Shown in pieces: positions 1 through 9,204 of a stretch of 64,000 nt of DNA. The translations under genes were made by a program, and so were the position numbers. Location: NCBI GenBank assembly GCA_051418055.1, contig JBPRGH010000085.1, positions 199,919 to 263,918 on the forward strand. The letters are read 5' to 3'. How positions within the stretch are numbered: the stretch's first letter is position 1; the number at the start of each line of letters is the position of its first letter. Origin of the DNA: JBPRGH01 sp051418055 (GTDB lineage Bacteria > Bacteroidota > Bacteroidia > Cytophagales > Cyclobacteriaceae). The notes under the pieces were generated by a model, which was given only the letters and a program-made list of their open reading frames with translations, did no database searches and was not told the DNA's origin.

Positions 1-1
1 T

Positions 2-466
2 ATTGGTGATAATCATTTTGAATCGCAATATTGGGGACAGGCTAGTGGTAGCACTGTGACTAATCTTATTCCAGGCGATCCTGATAATTATGTCATGAAA
101 TTTGAAGCTAAAGTAGTAGAATGGTATGCCTCTATACTGAATATCTGTTTTGCACCTTATGATAATGCAGGTAACCAGGAGGTTTGGGCAAATGGATTCA
201 ATCCACGTGCGATTTGGGGCCCATGGCAGGAACAAGGAGCGACCTATAGCACCAATGATGGCTGGATAACTGTTACTATCCCTATTTCTGATTTTAAATG
301 GGAAATGGGTACTAATGGACTGGGAAATGTGATTTATACTTTATCCGAAAAGAACCTTAACCTGGATAATACTGGTAGTTTATCATTCTGGATGCTTGGT
401 GCTCCGGAAGCAGACAGCTCTCCCTTTGAGGTCTATATTGATAACGTGCGAATAGTTGAGAAATAA
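2..466 (+). CDS. glycan-binding surface protein, C-terminal part (5' end outside window)
   Basis: The reading frame is open from base 2, so this is the tail of a longer protein; the first internal ATG at 56 is not a credible start. The 154 visible residues form a beta-rich domain with many aromatics (WGPWQEQGATYS, SFWMLGAPEADSSPFEVYIDNVRI). This resembles the C-terminal carbohydrate-binding domain of Bacteroidota surface glycan-binding proteins (SGBP-B/SusF-like). It ends 26 bases before a second glycan-binding lipoprotein, so both probably belong to one susCD-type operon whose SusC/SusD genes lie to the left. In this family the protein sits on the outer membrane and captures polysaccharide. 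The ligand cannot be read from the sequence; xylan or glucomannan is inferred from the downstream enzymes. Confidence 0.72.
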   Translation: MGDNHFESQYWGQASGSTVTNLIPGDPDNYVMKFEAKVVEWYASILNICFAPYDNAGNQEVWANGFNPRAIWGPWQEQGATYSTNDGWITVTIPISDFKWEMGTNGLGNVIYTLSEKNLNLDNTGSLSFWMLGAPEADSSPFEVYIDNVRIVEK

Positions 467-492
467 GACCATTAAAAATAACTATTAGAGAT

Positions 493-2508
493 ATGAAATT
501 AATAAAATTTATAAATAGTTGGAGTATTAAGGCACTCCTCCTCATATGTGTGCTGGGTGCCAGTAATTTCCTTAACTCCTGTAATGAGCCTGAAGAAATG
601 GAAGAGGTTGTTCTTCAAAGTTTCGGCCCTTCTGGAGTGAAACATGGTGATCAAATTAAATTCATAGGAATTAATCTTGATAAAGTAACGGCAATTGTAT
701 TGCAACCTGGAATTGAAGTGACACAATTTGATTCTAAAACAGCCAGTTTAATTGAAATGACCGTGCCTAAAGAGGCTGAAGCAGGTAAAGTGGTTCTAAA
801 AACTCCACAAGGAGATATTGAATCCCTGACCATGTTAAGCTTTGAAGTTCCTGTGGTTGTTACTTCAATAACAGCGGAGTCACGTCCTGGAGGTAATATT
901 ACCATTACCGGGGATCTTTTAAATTGGATTGAGAGTATAACATTTGAAGATGGTATAGAAGTAACGGAATTTGTTAGTCAATCATTAACTGAATTAGTAG
1001 TGACTGTTCCGATGGATGCTCAAACTGGATTTCTTATCTTTAAAACAGGTGGGACTGAGCCTTTAACTTTTGCTTCGGAGGAAAAGTTGATAGTAACATT
1101 ACCCGAAGTAACGGCCATAACACCTGACTCTGCAAGACATGAGCAGGATATAATAGTTACAGGTACGGACCTTGATTTGGTTACCTCTATTCAGTTTACA
1201 GGGGATTTAAATGTAGATAAGGCAAATTTTGTTAGCCAATCAGCTACAGAGATTGTTGTTAATGTGCCTGCTATGACAGAAACAGGGGTAATTACACTTA
1301 AGCAGTTATCACCTATTGATGTTGTTACTACTCAGGCACTCTCAATTATTTTACCTGTGGGTACGAGTGTTTCACCATCACCTGCCGTTCCTGGACAGGA
1401 TGATATTACTATAACAGGTACAGATCTGGATTTAGTTGGGCAACTAATTTTATCAGGAGTTGATCCTATTCCTGCAGCTAATTTTGTTAGTCAGAGTGAA
1501 ACGGAGATTATCGTAACGGTTCCTGCTGAGGCTAAATTTGGTCCTATTAATTATGTGACCATACATGGTTATGCCGGAAGCCTTGGTGTAACTCTCACTA
1601 TTCCAAGTGAAGGACCACCACCATTAGTAGTTCCGGTTTATGAAGAGGCTGTTACTGATCTTATGGGTCAGGGTGGCGGATGGGGTGGTGCTACCACTGA
1701 TTTCGCTAACACTGAAAATGCCCGGGAGGGAACAAATGCAATGAAAGTAACTTTCGCAGGTGACTGGGGCGGAGCAGCTCAGATGGGTACGTGGGGTAAA
1801 GATGATCTTTCAATTTCCGGTACCGAAGTATTTGTCTTTTCAATATATGGAGGAGCAGGTACTGGTGGCCAACAGCTTAATGTCAATGTTAAATTCGATG
1901 CTGATAACCCTCAGGTGATTACAATAGTGGAAGGAGAATGGACAGATGTGGAGATCCCAATTTCTGACTTCGGAAATTTCACAGCGGTAACGGAGATCTG
2001 GTTCCAGGACAGAGGGTTCTCTGGTACTGTATGGATTGACAGGGTTGGTTTTAGTATGGCAAGTGGGCCTAAAGAACTTGCAGTTCTGGCTTATGACGAT
2101 GCTGTTTCCGCTTCATTTGGCCAAGGTGGCTGGGGTGGTGCAACTACAGATTATGCCAATACGGAAAACACAAGACAAGGATCTAACGCAATAAAAATTG
2201 ATTATGTTGGAGATTGGTCTGGTGCACCTCAATTAGGTACATGGGGAAAAGATAATGTTTCAATAGCAGGAACGAGCGTATTTGCTTTCTCCATCTTTGG
2301 AGGCTCCGGAACAGGAGGCAAAGAATTAAATGTAAATGTAAAACTTGATGCGGACAATCCTCAGATTATAACTATTGTCGAAGGAGAATGGACTGACGTA
2401 GAAATTCCAATTTCAGATTTTGGCTCATTTACTGAGATCACTGAAATATGGTTCCAGGATAGAGGTTTTACCGGTACAGTATACATTGATTATATCGGAT
2501 TCAGATAA
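493..2508 (+). CDS. IPT/TIG-repeat surface glycan-binding lipoprotein with duplicated C-terminal binding domain
   Basis: A 671-residue secreted lipoprotein; the N-terminal hydrophobic segment ends in a lipobox LNSC (Cys at about 30). Four IPT/TIG-like Ig repeats of about 80 residues follow, roughly residues 40-375, each with the pattern 'GxxITITGxxL...V..I.F...FVSQSxTEIVVTVP'. Two tandem copies of a roughly 140-residue domain close the protein (about 378-525 and 530-671). They share GGWGGATTD, ANTEN, QxGTWGKD and EGEWTDVEIPISDFG almost word for word. The Ig stack is a stalk typical of SusE/F or SGBP proteins, and the paired end domains are the likely polysaccharide-binding heads, rich in exposed Trp. 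It follows the partial glycan-binding gene by 26 bases and is closed by a terminator at 2571. Substrate is inferred from context only. Confidence 0.82.
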   Translation: MKLIKFINSWSIKALLLICVLGASNFLNSCNEPEEMEEVVLQSFGPSGVKHGDQIKFIGINLDKVTAIVLQPGIEVTQFDSKTASLIEMTVPKEAEAGKVVLKTPQGDIESLTMLSFEVPVVVTSITAESRPGGNITITGDLLNWIESITFEDGIEVTEFVSQSLTELVVTVPMDAQTGFLIFKTGGTEPLTFASEEKLIVTLPEVTAITPDSARHEQDIIVTGTDLDLVTSIQFTGDLNVDKANFVSQSATEIVVNVPAMTETGVITLKQLSPIDVVTTQALSIILPVGTSVSPSPAVPGQDDITITGTDLDLVGQLILSGVDPIPAANFVSQSETEIIVTVPAEAKFGPINYVTIHGYAGSLGVTLTIPSEGPPPLVVPVYEEAVTDLMGQGGGWGGATTDFANTENAREGTNAMKVTFAGDWGGAAQMGTWGKDDLSISGTEVFVFSIYGGAGTGGQQLNVNVKFDADNPQVITIVEGEWTDVEIPISDFGNFTAVTEIWFQDRGFSGTVWIDRVGFSMASGPKELAVLAYDDAVSASFGQGGWGGATTDYANTENTRQGSNAIKIDYVGDWSGAPQLGTWGKDNVSIAGTSVFAFSIFGGSGTGGKELNVNVKLDADNPQIITIVEGEWTDVEIPISDFGSFTEITEIWFQDRGFTGTVYIDYIGFR

Positions 2509-2570
2509 AATGAATCTTAAATTCAAACGAAATTCAGTTGATTTTCATACTTTCTAGCTGGATTATTGAT

Positions 2571-2602
2571 AAAAGGAAGAGTGAAAGCTCTTCCTTTTTA
2601 TA
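2571..2602 (+). terminator. intrinsic terminator after the glycan-binding genes
   Basis: A perfect 11-bp stem (AAAAGGAAGAG with CTCTTCCTTTT), a 6-nt loop, then a T-rich tract. It separates the surface-protein operon from the GH26 gene, which starts 18 bases later. Confidence 0.85.
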
Positions 2603-2619
2603 TTTTTAAAGTTTAAGTT

Positions 2620-4257
2620 ATGAGGATCAGGAAGCTTGCTGTTTTTTTCCTATACTTCTTATCTCTCCCTGCTTTTGCACAAGTTTTTGAAGCTGAAGAA
2701 GCCATACTTTCAAATGGTGCCGAAATAGTTGAAGACCCTGAAGTCTCAGGCGGAGCTTATGTGGCCCAGAAGGATGGTGATCTTCTTTTTAATATAAATA
2801 TAGGAGAGGAAGAATATTATGATATTTATATTAATGCTTCTTCACCAAATGGGGATAAAGTAAACCACCTGTCTGTTAATGGTTCAACCCTGACATTTGG
2901 CCTTGGAAAGAATAATCAGTTTCAAAAGATCCGGCTTGTAATTCGGCATAAAATACCTAAAGGTGATCATAAGATAGAGATAATAAAATCCTGGGGCTGG
3001 ATTAATATTGATTATATCGAGATTCTAAAGGTTAGCACTGGTCCTGTTTTTAATATAAAACAACAGCTGGCAAATTCCGAAGCAAGCGATGAGGCCAATT
3101 CACTTTACCATTTTTTACTAGATACCTATGGTCGTAATATCATCTCCGGGGTAATGACCCTCAATAGTATGGATGAAGCTATTTGGTTAAAGGAAAATAC
3201 AGGTAAAGAACCGGCTTTATTAGGTATTGATTTTATGCACAGCGGAAGAGGATATGACTGGTATAACGACAGCATTCCGGTCAAGGATGCCTTTGCCTGG
3301 TATAACCGAAATGGCATTCCTGCAATGATGTGGCACTGGCGTGATCCTTCAAAACAAACGGAAGAGTTTTATTCTTCCATGACCTCCTTTGATGTTTCAA
3401 AAGTGCTGGATCAAAACTCTGCTGAATATGATTCTATAGTTGCTGATATTGATCATATAGCCGGTTATTTAAAATTTCTTCAGGAGAAAGGCGTGCCGGT
3501 TATCTGGCGGCCACTTCATGAGGCGGCAGGCGGTTGGTTTTGGTGGGGAGCGAAAGGCCCGGAACCTCTCAAAATACTTTATAAGCTGCTGTATGAGAGA
3601 TTGGTAAACCATCACCAACTGAATAATTTAATATGGGTATGGACCAGAGAACCTTTTGATGATGAATGGTACCCGGGTGATGACGTTGTTGATATTGTTG
3701 GGCGTGATATTTATAAAACTGGTGATCATACAGCTCAGGAGATTGAATATAGTCATGCGAATGCTGTTTATGAAGGGAAAATGATGCTTGCACTCAGCGA
3801 AACCGGTTCATTTCCCGATCCGGATAGTTTAGTAAGCCAGGAGGCAGGATGGCTGTGGTTTATGCCGTGGTATGGCAAATTCACCAGAAATGAATATTAC
3901 AATTCAATGGATCTATGGCAAAAAACTTTAACACATGACTATGTGGTTACACTTGATGAAATGCCAAGTCTTAAAGATTATGAACGTCAATTTGAACCTG
4001 GCCCTATAACCGCAATAGAAGATCAGCATGAGATTTTTCCATCGGTAAGAGCATATCCTACAGTAACTGATTATTACGTAACTGTGGAGAGTAATTTTAT
4101 TATTCGTTCCCTGGTTATTTATGATGGAAACGGCAGGATATTAAAGGAATTAGAGCCGAATAAACATTATATTGAAGTATCACTTGCCGAAATGAATAGT
4201 GGCATGTATTTTATCCGTGTTAACTATGAAAAAACATTACGGATCATTAAAAGATAA
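2620..4257 (+). CDS. GH26 endo-glycanase (beta-mannanase-like) with CBM35/6-like domain and T9SS tail
   Basis: A 545-residue secreted enzyme. A signal peptide ends at PAFAQ. A CBM35/CBM6-like beta-sandwich occupies about 22-140 (FEAEEA...GGAYVA...INIDYIEI). The GH26 barrel spans about 150-450. RPLHEAAGGWFWWG holds the expected acid/base Glu301, and LALSETGSFP holds the nucleophile Glu394. The last about 75 residues (YPTVTDYYVTV...GMYFIRV) form a type IX secretion sorting domain, so the enzyme is exported and surface-attached or released. GH26 members mostly cut beta-1,4-mannan; a few act on xylan or mixed glucan, so the substrate is not certain in a xylan-centred locus. It starts 17 bases after the preceding terminator and runs into the GH9 gene 17 bases downstream. 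Confidence 0.85.
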   Translation: MRIRKLAVFFLYFLSLPAFAQVFEAEEAILSNGAEIVEDPEVSGGAYVAQKDGDLLFNINIGEEEYYDIYINASSPNGDKVNHLSVNGSTLTFGLGKNNQFQKIRLVIRHKIPKGDHKIEIIKSWGWINIDYIEILKVSTGPVFNIKQQLANSEASDEANSLYHFLLDTYGRNIISGVMTLNSMDEAIWLKENTGKEPALLGIDFMHSGRGYDWYNDSIPVKDAFAWYNRNGIPAMMWHWRDPSKQTEEFYSSMTSFDVSKVLDQNSAEYDSIVADIDHIAGYLKFLQEKGVPVIWRPLHEAAGGWFWWGAKGPEPLKILYKLLYERLVNHHQLNNLIWVWTREPFDDEWYPGDDVVDIVGRDIYKTGDHTAQEIEYSHANAVYEGKMMLALSETGSFPDPDSLVSQEAGWLWFMPWYGKFTRNEYYNSMDLWQKTLTHDYVVTLDEMPSLKDYERQFEPGPITAIEDQHEIFPSVRAYPTVTDYYVTVESNFIIRSLVIYDGNGRILKELEPNKHYIEVSLAEMNSGMYFIRVNYEKTLRIIKR

Positions 4258-4274
4258 CGCCTACCTTAAATAAT

Positions 4275-6062
4275 ATGAAAACAGATAATAATAAGATGAT
4301 AAATATATTTACCACTCTATTTACTTTATTAATACTCATTGATCCGATATCCGTAAAGAGCCAGTCGGAAATTCAGTATGCTGATAATATAATGGTTAAT
4401 CAAATCGGGTATTATCCATACGCGCCAAAATTGGCAGTAGTAAAAGAATATGAAAATGCAGATAAATTTTATATTGTTACAACAGATCTCCGAGATACTG
4501 TTTATACGGGAGCTTTAAATGAGAAGCGGAAATCTCTCTATTCAGGAAAAAGTACTGTATTAGCTAATTTTTCTGGATTTAATAAAAAGGGAGAGTTTCT
4601 TTTGATTGTACCTGAACTGGGTAAATCAGCTCCATTTGAAATAAAGGAGGATGTATATGCTGATCTGGCTGCCGGTAGCATGAAGAGCTATTATTTTCAA
4701 AGAACATCTATGCCCTTAGAACCTCAGTATGCTGGAAAATGGTCACGTAACGCAGGCCATCCGGATGAAAAGGTTTTTATACATGCCTCTGCTGTGTCTG
4801 AAGGCCGTCCTGAAGGAACCGTAATCAACTCGACACGTGGTTGGTATGACGCAGGGGATTACAATAAGTATATAGTGAACAGCGGAATTACAATGGGCAC
4901 GATATTTTCCTTATATGAAGATTTCCCGGAGCAGGTTAGATCACTGAGCTTGAATATTCTCGAATCGGGTAATGGAATTCCTGATTTTTTGGATGAAGCA
5001 TTATTCAATCTCCGATGGATGCTGACCATGCAGGACCATGACGGGGGAGTTTACCATAAACTTACAGCTGCAGAATTTGAAGGAATGATCAGGCCTGAGG
5101 AAGCGAAAGGTAAACGATTTGTAGTCCAGAAATCGACTGAGGCTACTTTAGATTTTGCTGCTGTTATGGCCCAGGCTTCGAGGATTTTCAGAGAATTTGA
5201 AGATCATCTTCCTGGCTTGGCTGACTCAACACTGGAAGCTTCTCAAAGAGCCTGGAGATGGGCACTGGAAAATCCTGACAAACATTATGATCAGAAGGAG
5301 CTGAATAAAAATTTTGATCCGGATATTAATACAGGAGCTTATGGGGATAAAGATGCCGATGACGAATTTTATTGGGCAGCAGCGGAATTATGGGCTACAA
5401 CAGGTGATCTTTCTTTTGCAGAAGCAATAGAAGTTGAGGTTGATACAATTACCATTCCATCCTGGCCAAATGTTGAAACGATGGGATTATATACTTATTT
5501 AAGGTTCAAAGAAAAATATCCCGATCATGAATTTCCCGAGAACCTTAAAAAGAGGGTTTTACAGTTAGCAGACCAATTATTGGATGCAGCTACTAATAAT
5601 GCATATGGAGTGGTAATGGGTGGAGACCCAAATGATTTCAGATGGGGAAGTAATGCTATTGCGGCAAATCAGGGAATAGCTATGGTTTATGCCTATAAGC
5701 TGACACGGGATCAAAAATATCTTGATCATGCCTTAGGAAACCTTGATTATCTTTTAGGAAGAAATGCAACCGGATATTCATTTGTGACAGGCTATGGACA
5801 AAAGACTCCAATGCATATTCACCATCGTCCTTCCGTATCGGATAATATTGAAGAGCCTGTACCCGGAATGCTGGCAGGAGGGCCAAATCCTTCACAACAG
5901 GATAAATGTGAATATCCTTTTGATGCTGCAGATGAATCTTATATAGATGAAGTATGCTCTTATGCTTCCAATGAAATTGCCATTAACTGGAATGCTCCAT
6001 TAGTTTATTTAGTAAATGCTCTGGAAGCACTTAAATATGAGGCAGGTTATACGAAAAAATAA
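4275..6062 (+). CDS. GH9 family beta-glucanase (endoglucanase/exo-glucosidase type), secreted
   Basis: A 595-residue GH9 enzyme. After a signal peptide (to about 30, SVKSQ) comes the Ig-like CelD_N domain (MVNQIGYYPYAPKLAVV...), then the (alpha/alpha)6 barrel. The catalytic-base motif WYDAGDYNKYIVNSG holds the paired Asp residues. IHHRPS is the conserved His/Arg motif, and YASNEIAINWNAPLVY holds the acid Glu. GH9 enzymes hydrolyse beta-1,4-glucans, and some Bacteroidota members act on xyloglucan or glucomannan oligosaccharides. It is co-transcribed with the GH26 gene (17-base gap). It ends tail-to-tail, with a single base between stop codons, against a second GH9 gene on the other strand. Unlike that paralogue it has no T9SS tail. 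Confidence 0.9.
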   Translation: MKTDNNKMINIFTTLFTLLILIDPISVKSQSEIQYADNIMVNQIGYYPYAPKLAVVKEYENADKFYIVTTDLRDTVYTGALNEKRKSLYSGKSTVLANFSGFNKKGEFLLIVPELGKSAPFEIKEDVYADLAAGSMKSYYFQRTSMPLEPQYAGKWSRNAGHPDEKVFIHASAVSEGRPEGTVINSTRGWYDAGDYNKYIVNSGITMGTIFSLYEDFPEQVRSLSLNILESGNGIPDFLDEALFNLRWMLTMQDHDGGVYHKLTAAEFEGMIRPEEAKGKRFVVQKSTEATLDFAAVMAQASRIFREFEDHLPGLADSTLEASQRAWRWALENPDKHYDQKELNKNFDPDINTGAYGDKDADDEFYWAAAELWATTGDLSFAEAIEVEVDTITIPSWPNVETMGLYTYLRFKEKYPDHEFPENLKKRVLQLADQLLDAATNNAYGVVMGGDPNDFRWGSNAIAANQGIAMVYAYKLTRDQKYLDHALGNLDYLLGRNATGYSFVTGYGQKTPMHIHHRPSVSDNIEEPVPGMLAGGPNPSQQDKCEYPFDAADESYIDEVCSYASNEIAINWNAPLVYLVNALEALKYEAGYTKK

Positions 6063-6063
6063 A

Positions 6064-8058
6064 TTATTTAATTAGGATCTGTTTTGTAATAATGGAATTG
6101 TAAATGTTGATTTTTAAAATGTAGAAGCCGGTTTTTAATAGAGTAACATCTATTTCATTTCCATTGGTTTGCAATATCATTTTACCGGCACCATCATATA
6201 ACTGCAACTCTGGCTTTTCATCAGAATTAGATATTATGATATATAATAATTTATCAGCCGGATTAGGGTAAACAATAACATTATTATTTATTTCTTCTGA
6301 AATTAATGTTACTGTGGTATCAGGGATTTTAAAATTACTGGAATAGGTTGCATGAATAGCGCCCGCAGTATAGACCAACGGTGCATTCCAGTTGATAGTG
6401 ACTTCGTTCGTGGAATAGCTGCACCAGCTGTCAAAATAACTTTTAGCCGGGATCAGGGATGGATAAGCTTCAGAGCCACAGTCGTAAGTATTATGTGGAT
6501 TCGGGCCGCCAACCAAAAATCCCGGAATAGGAGCAGGGATATTATCAGCTTCTGATTGTCGGTGATGGATATTTTGGGGTGTGTGATCACCAAAATGGGT
6601 TACAAAGCTGAAGGTAGTGGCATTCCTGCCGAGTAAATAGTCCAGCGCACTTAGAGCAGTATTAAAATAATTAATGTCGCCAGTCAGGTGATATGCCTGC
6701 ATTAGGAGCATACCCTGATTGGCAGGGATACTATTGCTACCCCAATAGAATTGATTGTTTGGTATTTTATAAGGAGAGGAGTTATCACGATAATTCACCA
6801 GTTCATCAGTGATATTATATAAAATATTTTTTATAGAAGTGGTATCAGCCACTGAAGTAAACTCTTTACGATGGTTGATCAGTGACAATATCCCTAGTGT
6901 TGCTACATTTGGCCACCCGGGAACACTGAACCATTGTGAAAAATCAAGGCTATTGTAGTAATTTTCATTTTTTGTGGTTATATAAAGCTCTGATGCAGCC
7001 CAGAAAAACTCATCTTCAAAATTATTATCACCGTATTCTCCTGTATTTATAGAAGGATATCCATCCTGGGCTCCCGGATTGGTGAATGGGATATCCGGAT
7101 TTGCTAAAGCCCAGTTCCATGCCAGTTCCGCTTTTTCAAGGCAATCATTTGCAAAACCCGGAAGGTAAGGCTGATAAACACGTGCTGCCATGGCCATTAC
7201 GGCAGCAAAATCCAGTGTAGCAGCTGTTCCTTTAGAAACAACATAACGTGTAGCATTTGCCTGGTGGGGCATTACAGCGCCCTGAAAATATGCAGTAGTG
7301 GTTTTGTTATAGACCCCGCCATCCTCATCCTGCATGGTGGACATCCATTCAATATTCCAGAATGCCTCATCAAGTATATCTGGTATATTATTATCTTTTT
7401 CAGGTATATCTAAAATAAGGCTATCATAAAATCCCTGATAATTTTCATAAGCTGAAAGCAAAGTAAAAACACTTATCCCGGAATTAACGATGTATTTATT
7501 AAAATCACCTGCATCGTACCATCCTTTTGCGGTTGAAATAATTGTACCGGCTGGTCTGTTTGCACTGGCAGCAGAGGGATGTACGACCACCTGATCATCC
7601 GGGTGGCCCAGAGGACGTTTGTATTCACCTGCGAACTCTTCCTTAAGCTCCAAAGAAGCTCTGTTAAAATAGTAAGCTTTAATACTTCCTTTAACAAGAT
7701 CATAAAACACATCATCTGAAATCGTAAAAGTATGGGAAATACTGCCGTTACCAAGACGGATATAATAGGTTCCGCGTGTTTTAAACTCAGAAAAATCAGC
7801 TATTCTGGCCCGCTCCTGGGAGCTTGACCAATATTCAGAAGGAGATAGCGCCCCGGAATATACAACAGAAGAGTTTTTACTATTTATTATTTCAAAAGTT
7901 GCCTGATCAGTGTCCACAACTACAGCAATCTTTTCTGATTCTGGCAGATAACCTAACTGATTTAATCGAATTGATTCGGAAGCATCCTGTGCCTGAACAG
8001 AAAAAATGGTTATAATAAAAGAAATCGAATAAAGGATTATCTGATTGCTACCTCGCAT
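6064..8058 (-). CDS. GH9 family beta-glucanase with T9SS C-terminal domain
   Basis: A 664-residue paralogue of the convergent GH9 gene, with the same plan. A signal peptide (to VQAQ) is followed by CelD_N (IRLNQLGYLPESEKIAVV) and the GH9 barrel with WYDAGDFNKYIVNSG (Asp base) and IHHRQS. YSTNEVTINWNAPLVYTAG carries the acid Glu. It adds an about 80-residue type IX sorting domain (VYPNPADKLLYI...GFYILKINI). Its start codon overlaps the stop of the GH10 gene (TAATG), so the two are translationally coupled. The order on the minus strand is LacI, GH67, SDR, GH10, GH9. Target: beta-1,4-glucan or mixed hemicellulose by family; the exact polymer is not visible. Confidence 0.9.
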   Translation of the reverse strand: MRGSNQIILYSISFIITIFSVQAQDASESIRLNQLGYLPESEKIAVVVDTDQATFEIINSKNSSVVYSGALSPSEYWSSSQERARIADFSEFKTRGTYYIRLGNGSISHTFTISDDVFYDLVKGSIKAYYFNRASLELKEEFAGEYKRPLGHPDDQVVVHPSAASANRPAGTIISTAKGWYDAGDFNKYIVNSGISVFTLLSAYENYQGFYDSLILDIPEKDNNIPDILDEAFWNIEWMSTMQDEDGGVYNKTTTAYFQGAVMPHQANATRYVVSKGTAATLDFAAVMAMAARVYQPYLPGFANDCLEKAELAWNWALANPDIPFTNPGAQDGYPSINTGEYGDNNFEDEFFWAASELYITTKNENYYNSLDFSQWFSVPGWPNVATLGILSLINHRKEFTSVADTTSIKNILYNITDELVNYRDNSSPYKIPNNQFYWGSNSIPANQGMLLMQAYHLTGDINYFNTALSALDYLLGRNATTFSFVTHFGDHTPQNIHHRQSEADNIPAPIPGFLVGGPNPHNTYDCGSEAYPSLIPAKSYFDSWCSYSTNEVTINWNAPLVYTAGAIHATYSSNFKIPDTTVTLISEEINNNVIVYPNPADKLLYIIISNSDEKPELQLYDGAGKMILQTNGNEIDVTLLKTGFYILKINIYNSIITKQILIK

Positions 8059-9203
8059 TACCGGGCAATTTCAATTATTGAATCATAAGCAGGTTTTGGT
8101 TCAAAATTCCTGTTGAAGAGCAATGGATAGCTGGTCCTGCCGGGCATCGGCCAGTTATTTAACCACGAATGCTGATCGGCAACACCCCAGAAGGTAACAC
8201 GGTCAATTTTATCGCGGTGTTTATAGAATAGCTCAAAAAGCTCTTTGTAACGATTTGATAATTTTTCCTGCACGCTATCCGGTAATCCGGATTCATACGG
8301 ATTAAATCCTTCACGGGCTTCAAAAGTTTCTGCGATATCAGCACCCTGTCTTTTGCTGGGATTAGGTAGTAAGTCTATATCCAGCTCAGTGATCATTACC
8401 TTTACACCCAAATCGGAAAAAGCAATTATACTTTCTTCAATCTGCTCAAGATCAGGATAGCCTATTCCATAATGCCCTTGCATTCCAACACCATCAACTT
8501 TTACTCCTTTCTCCTGAAGGTTTTTTATGATTCGCACAGCACCATCCCGTTTGGCAGGTTTCCATAGATTATAATCATTATAGTATAATTCTGCATCCGG
8601 ATCAGCTTCATTAGCCAAAGTAAATGCTTTTTCTATAAAATCTTGACCTATAATCTTCAACCAGAGTGTTTCGCGCATGGAGCCATCATCATTTAAAGCT
8701 TCATTGACCACGTCCCAGCTTTGAACTCGGCCTTTGTATCGACCAACTATAGTTGAAATATGATCATCCATACGCTGAAGCAGTATATCCCTGTTTACTG
8801 TATCTTTATTTTCAGTAACAAAGATCCAGTCAGGGACCTGGCTATGCCATACAAGTGTATGGCCGACCATATACATATCATTTTCCTCTCCAAAAGCAAC
8901 AAATTTATCAGCCGGATCAAAATTATAGCGGTTAGGCTCCGGATGAATAGGAGCTGGTTTAAATACATTCTCGGGTGTTATTGTATTAAATTGTTCTATA
9001 ATTAAAGCCACTGAAGCGGTATCTTTCCCGTAAATCTGGCTGCTATTTAAAGCTGCACCGATTAAAAAATCATTTTTAAAGGCCGCTTTTAATGTTTTTG
9101 CATTGCTGATTTCCGTTTCTGCTGTTCCATTACAAGACAAAAGACCGATAAGCAGGAGAAGAGGGGTTTTTAAAAAGTACTTCATTTTCATTGTTTTACT
9201 CAT
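8058..9203 (-). CDS. GH10 endo-1,4-beta-xylanase, lipoprotein
   Basis: A 381-residue GH10 enzyme that cuts the beta-1,4-xylan backbone. Lipobox LLSC at residue 24 predicts lipid anchoring, probably on the outer face of the outer membrane. Family motifs are intact: WHSQVPDW, the acid/base in WDVVNEALND (Glu168), and the nucleophile in ITELDIDLLP (Glu273). HTLVWH, the conserved Asn and WGVAD are also visible. Met1 is kept as start, one base after the SDR stop codon, although Met6 (MKMKYFLK) would give a more usual signal peptide. It sits in the minus-strand operon between SDR and GH9. Together with GH67, GH30, GH3 and GH43 it is the core evidence that this locus handles glucuronoxylan. Confidence 0.95.
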   Translation of the reverse strand: MSKTMKMKYFLKTPLLLLIGLLSCNGTAETEISNAKTLKAAFKNDFLIGAALNSSQIYGKDTASVALIIEQFNTITPENVFKPAPIHPEPNRYNFDPADKFVAFGEENDMYMVGHTLVWHSQVPDWIFVTENKDTVNRDILLQRMDDHISTIVGRYKGRVQSWDVVNEALNDDGSMRETLWLKIIGQDFIEKAFTLANEADPDAELYYNDYNLWKPAKRDGAVRIIKNLQEKGVKVDGVGMQGHYGIGYPDLEQIEESIIAFSDLGVKVMITELDIDLLPNPSKRQGADIAETFEAREGFNPYESGLPDSVQEKLSNRYKELFELFYKHRDKIDRVTFWGVADQHSWLNNWPMPGRTSYPLLFNRNFEPKPAYDSIIEIAR

Positions 9204-9204
9204 T

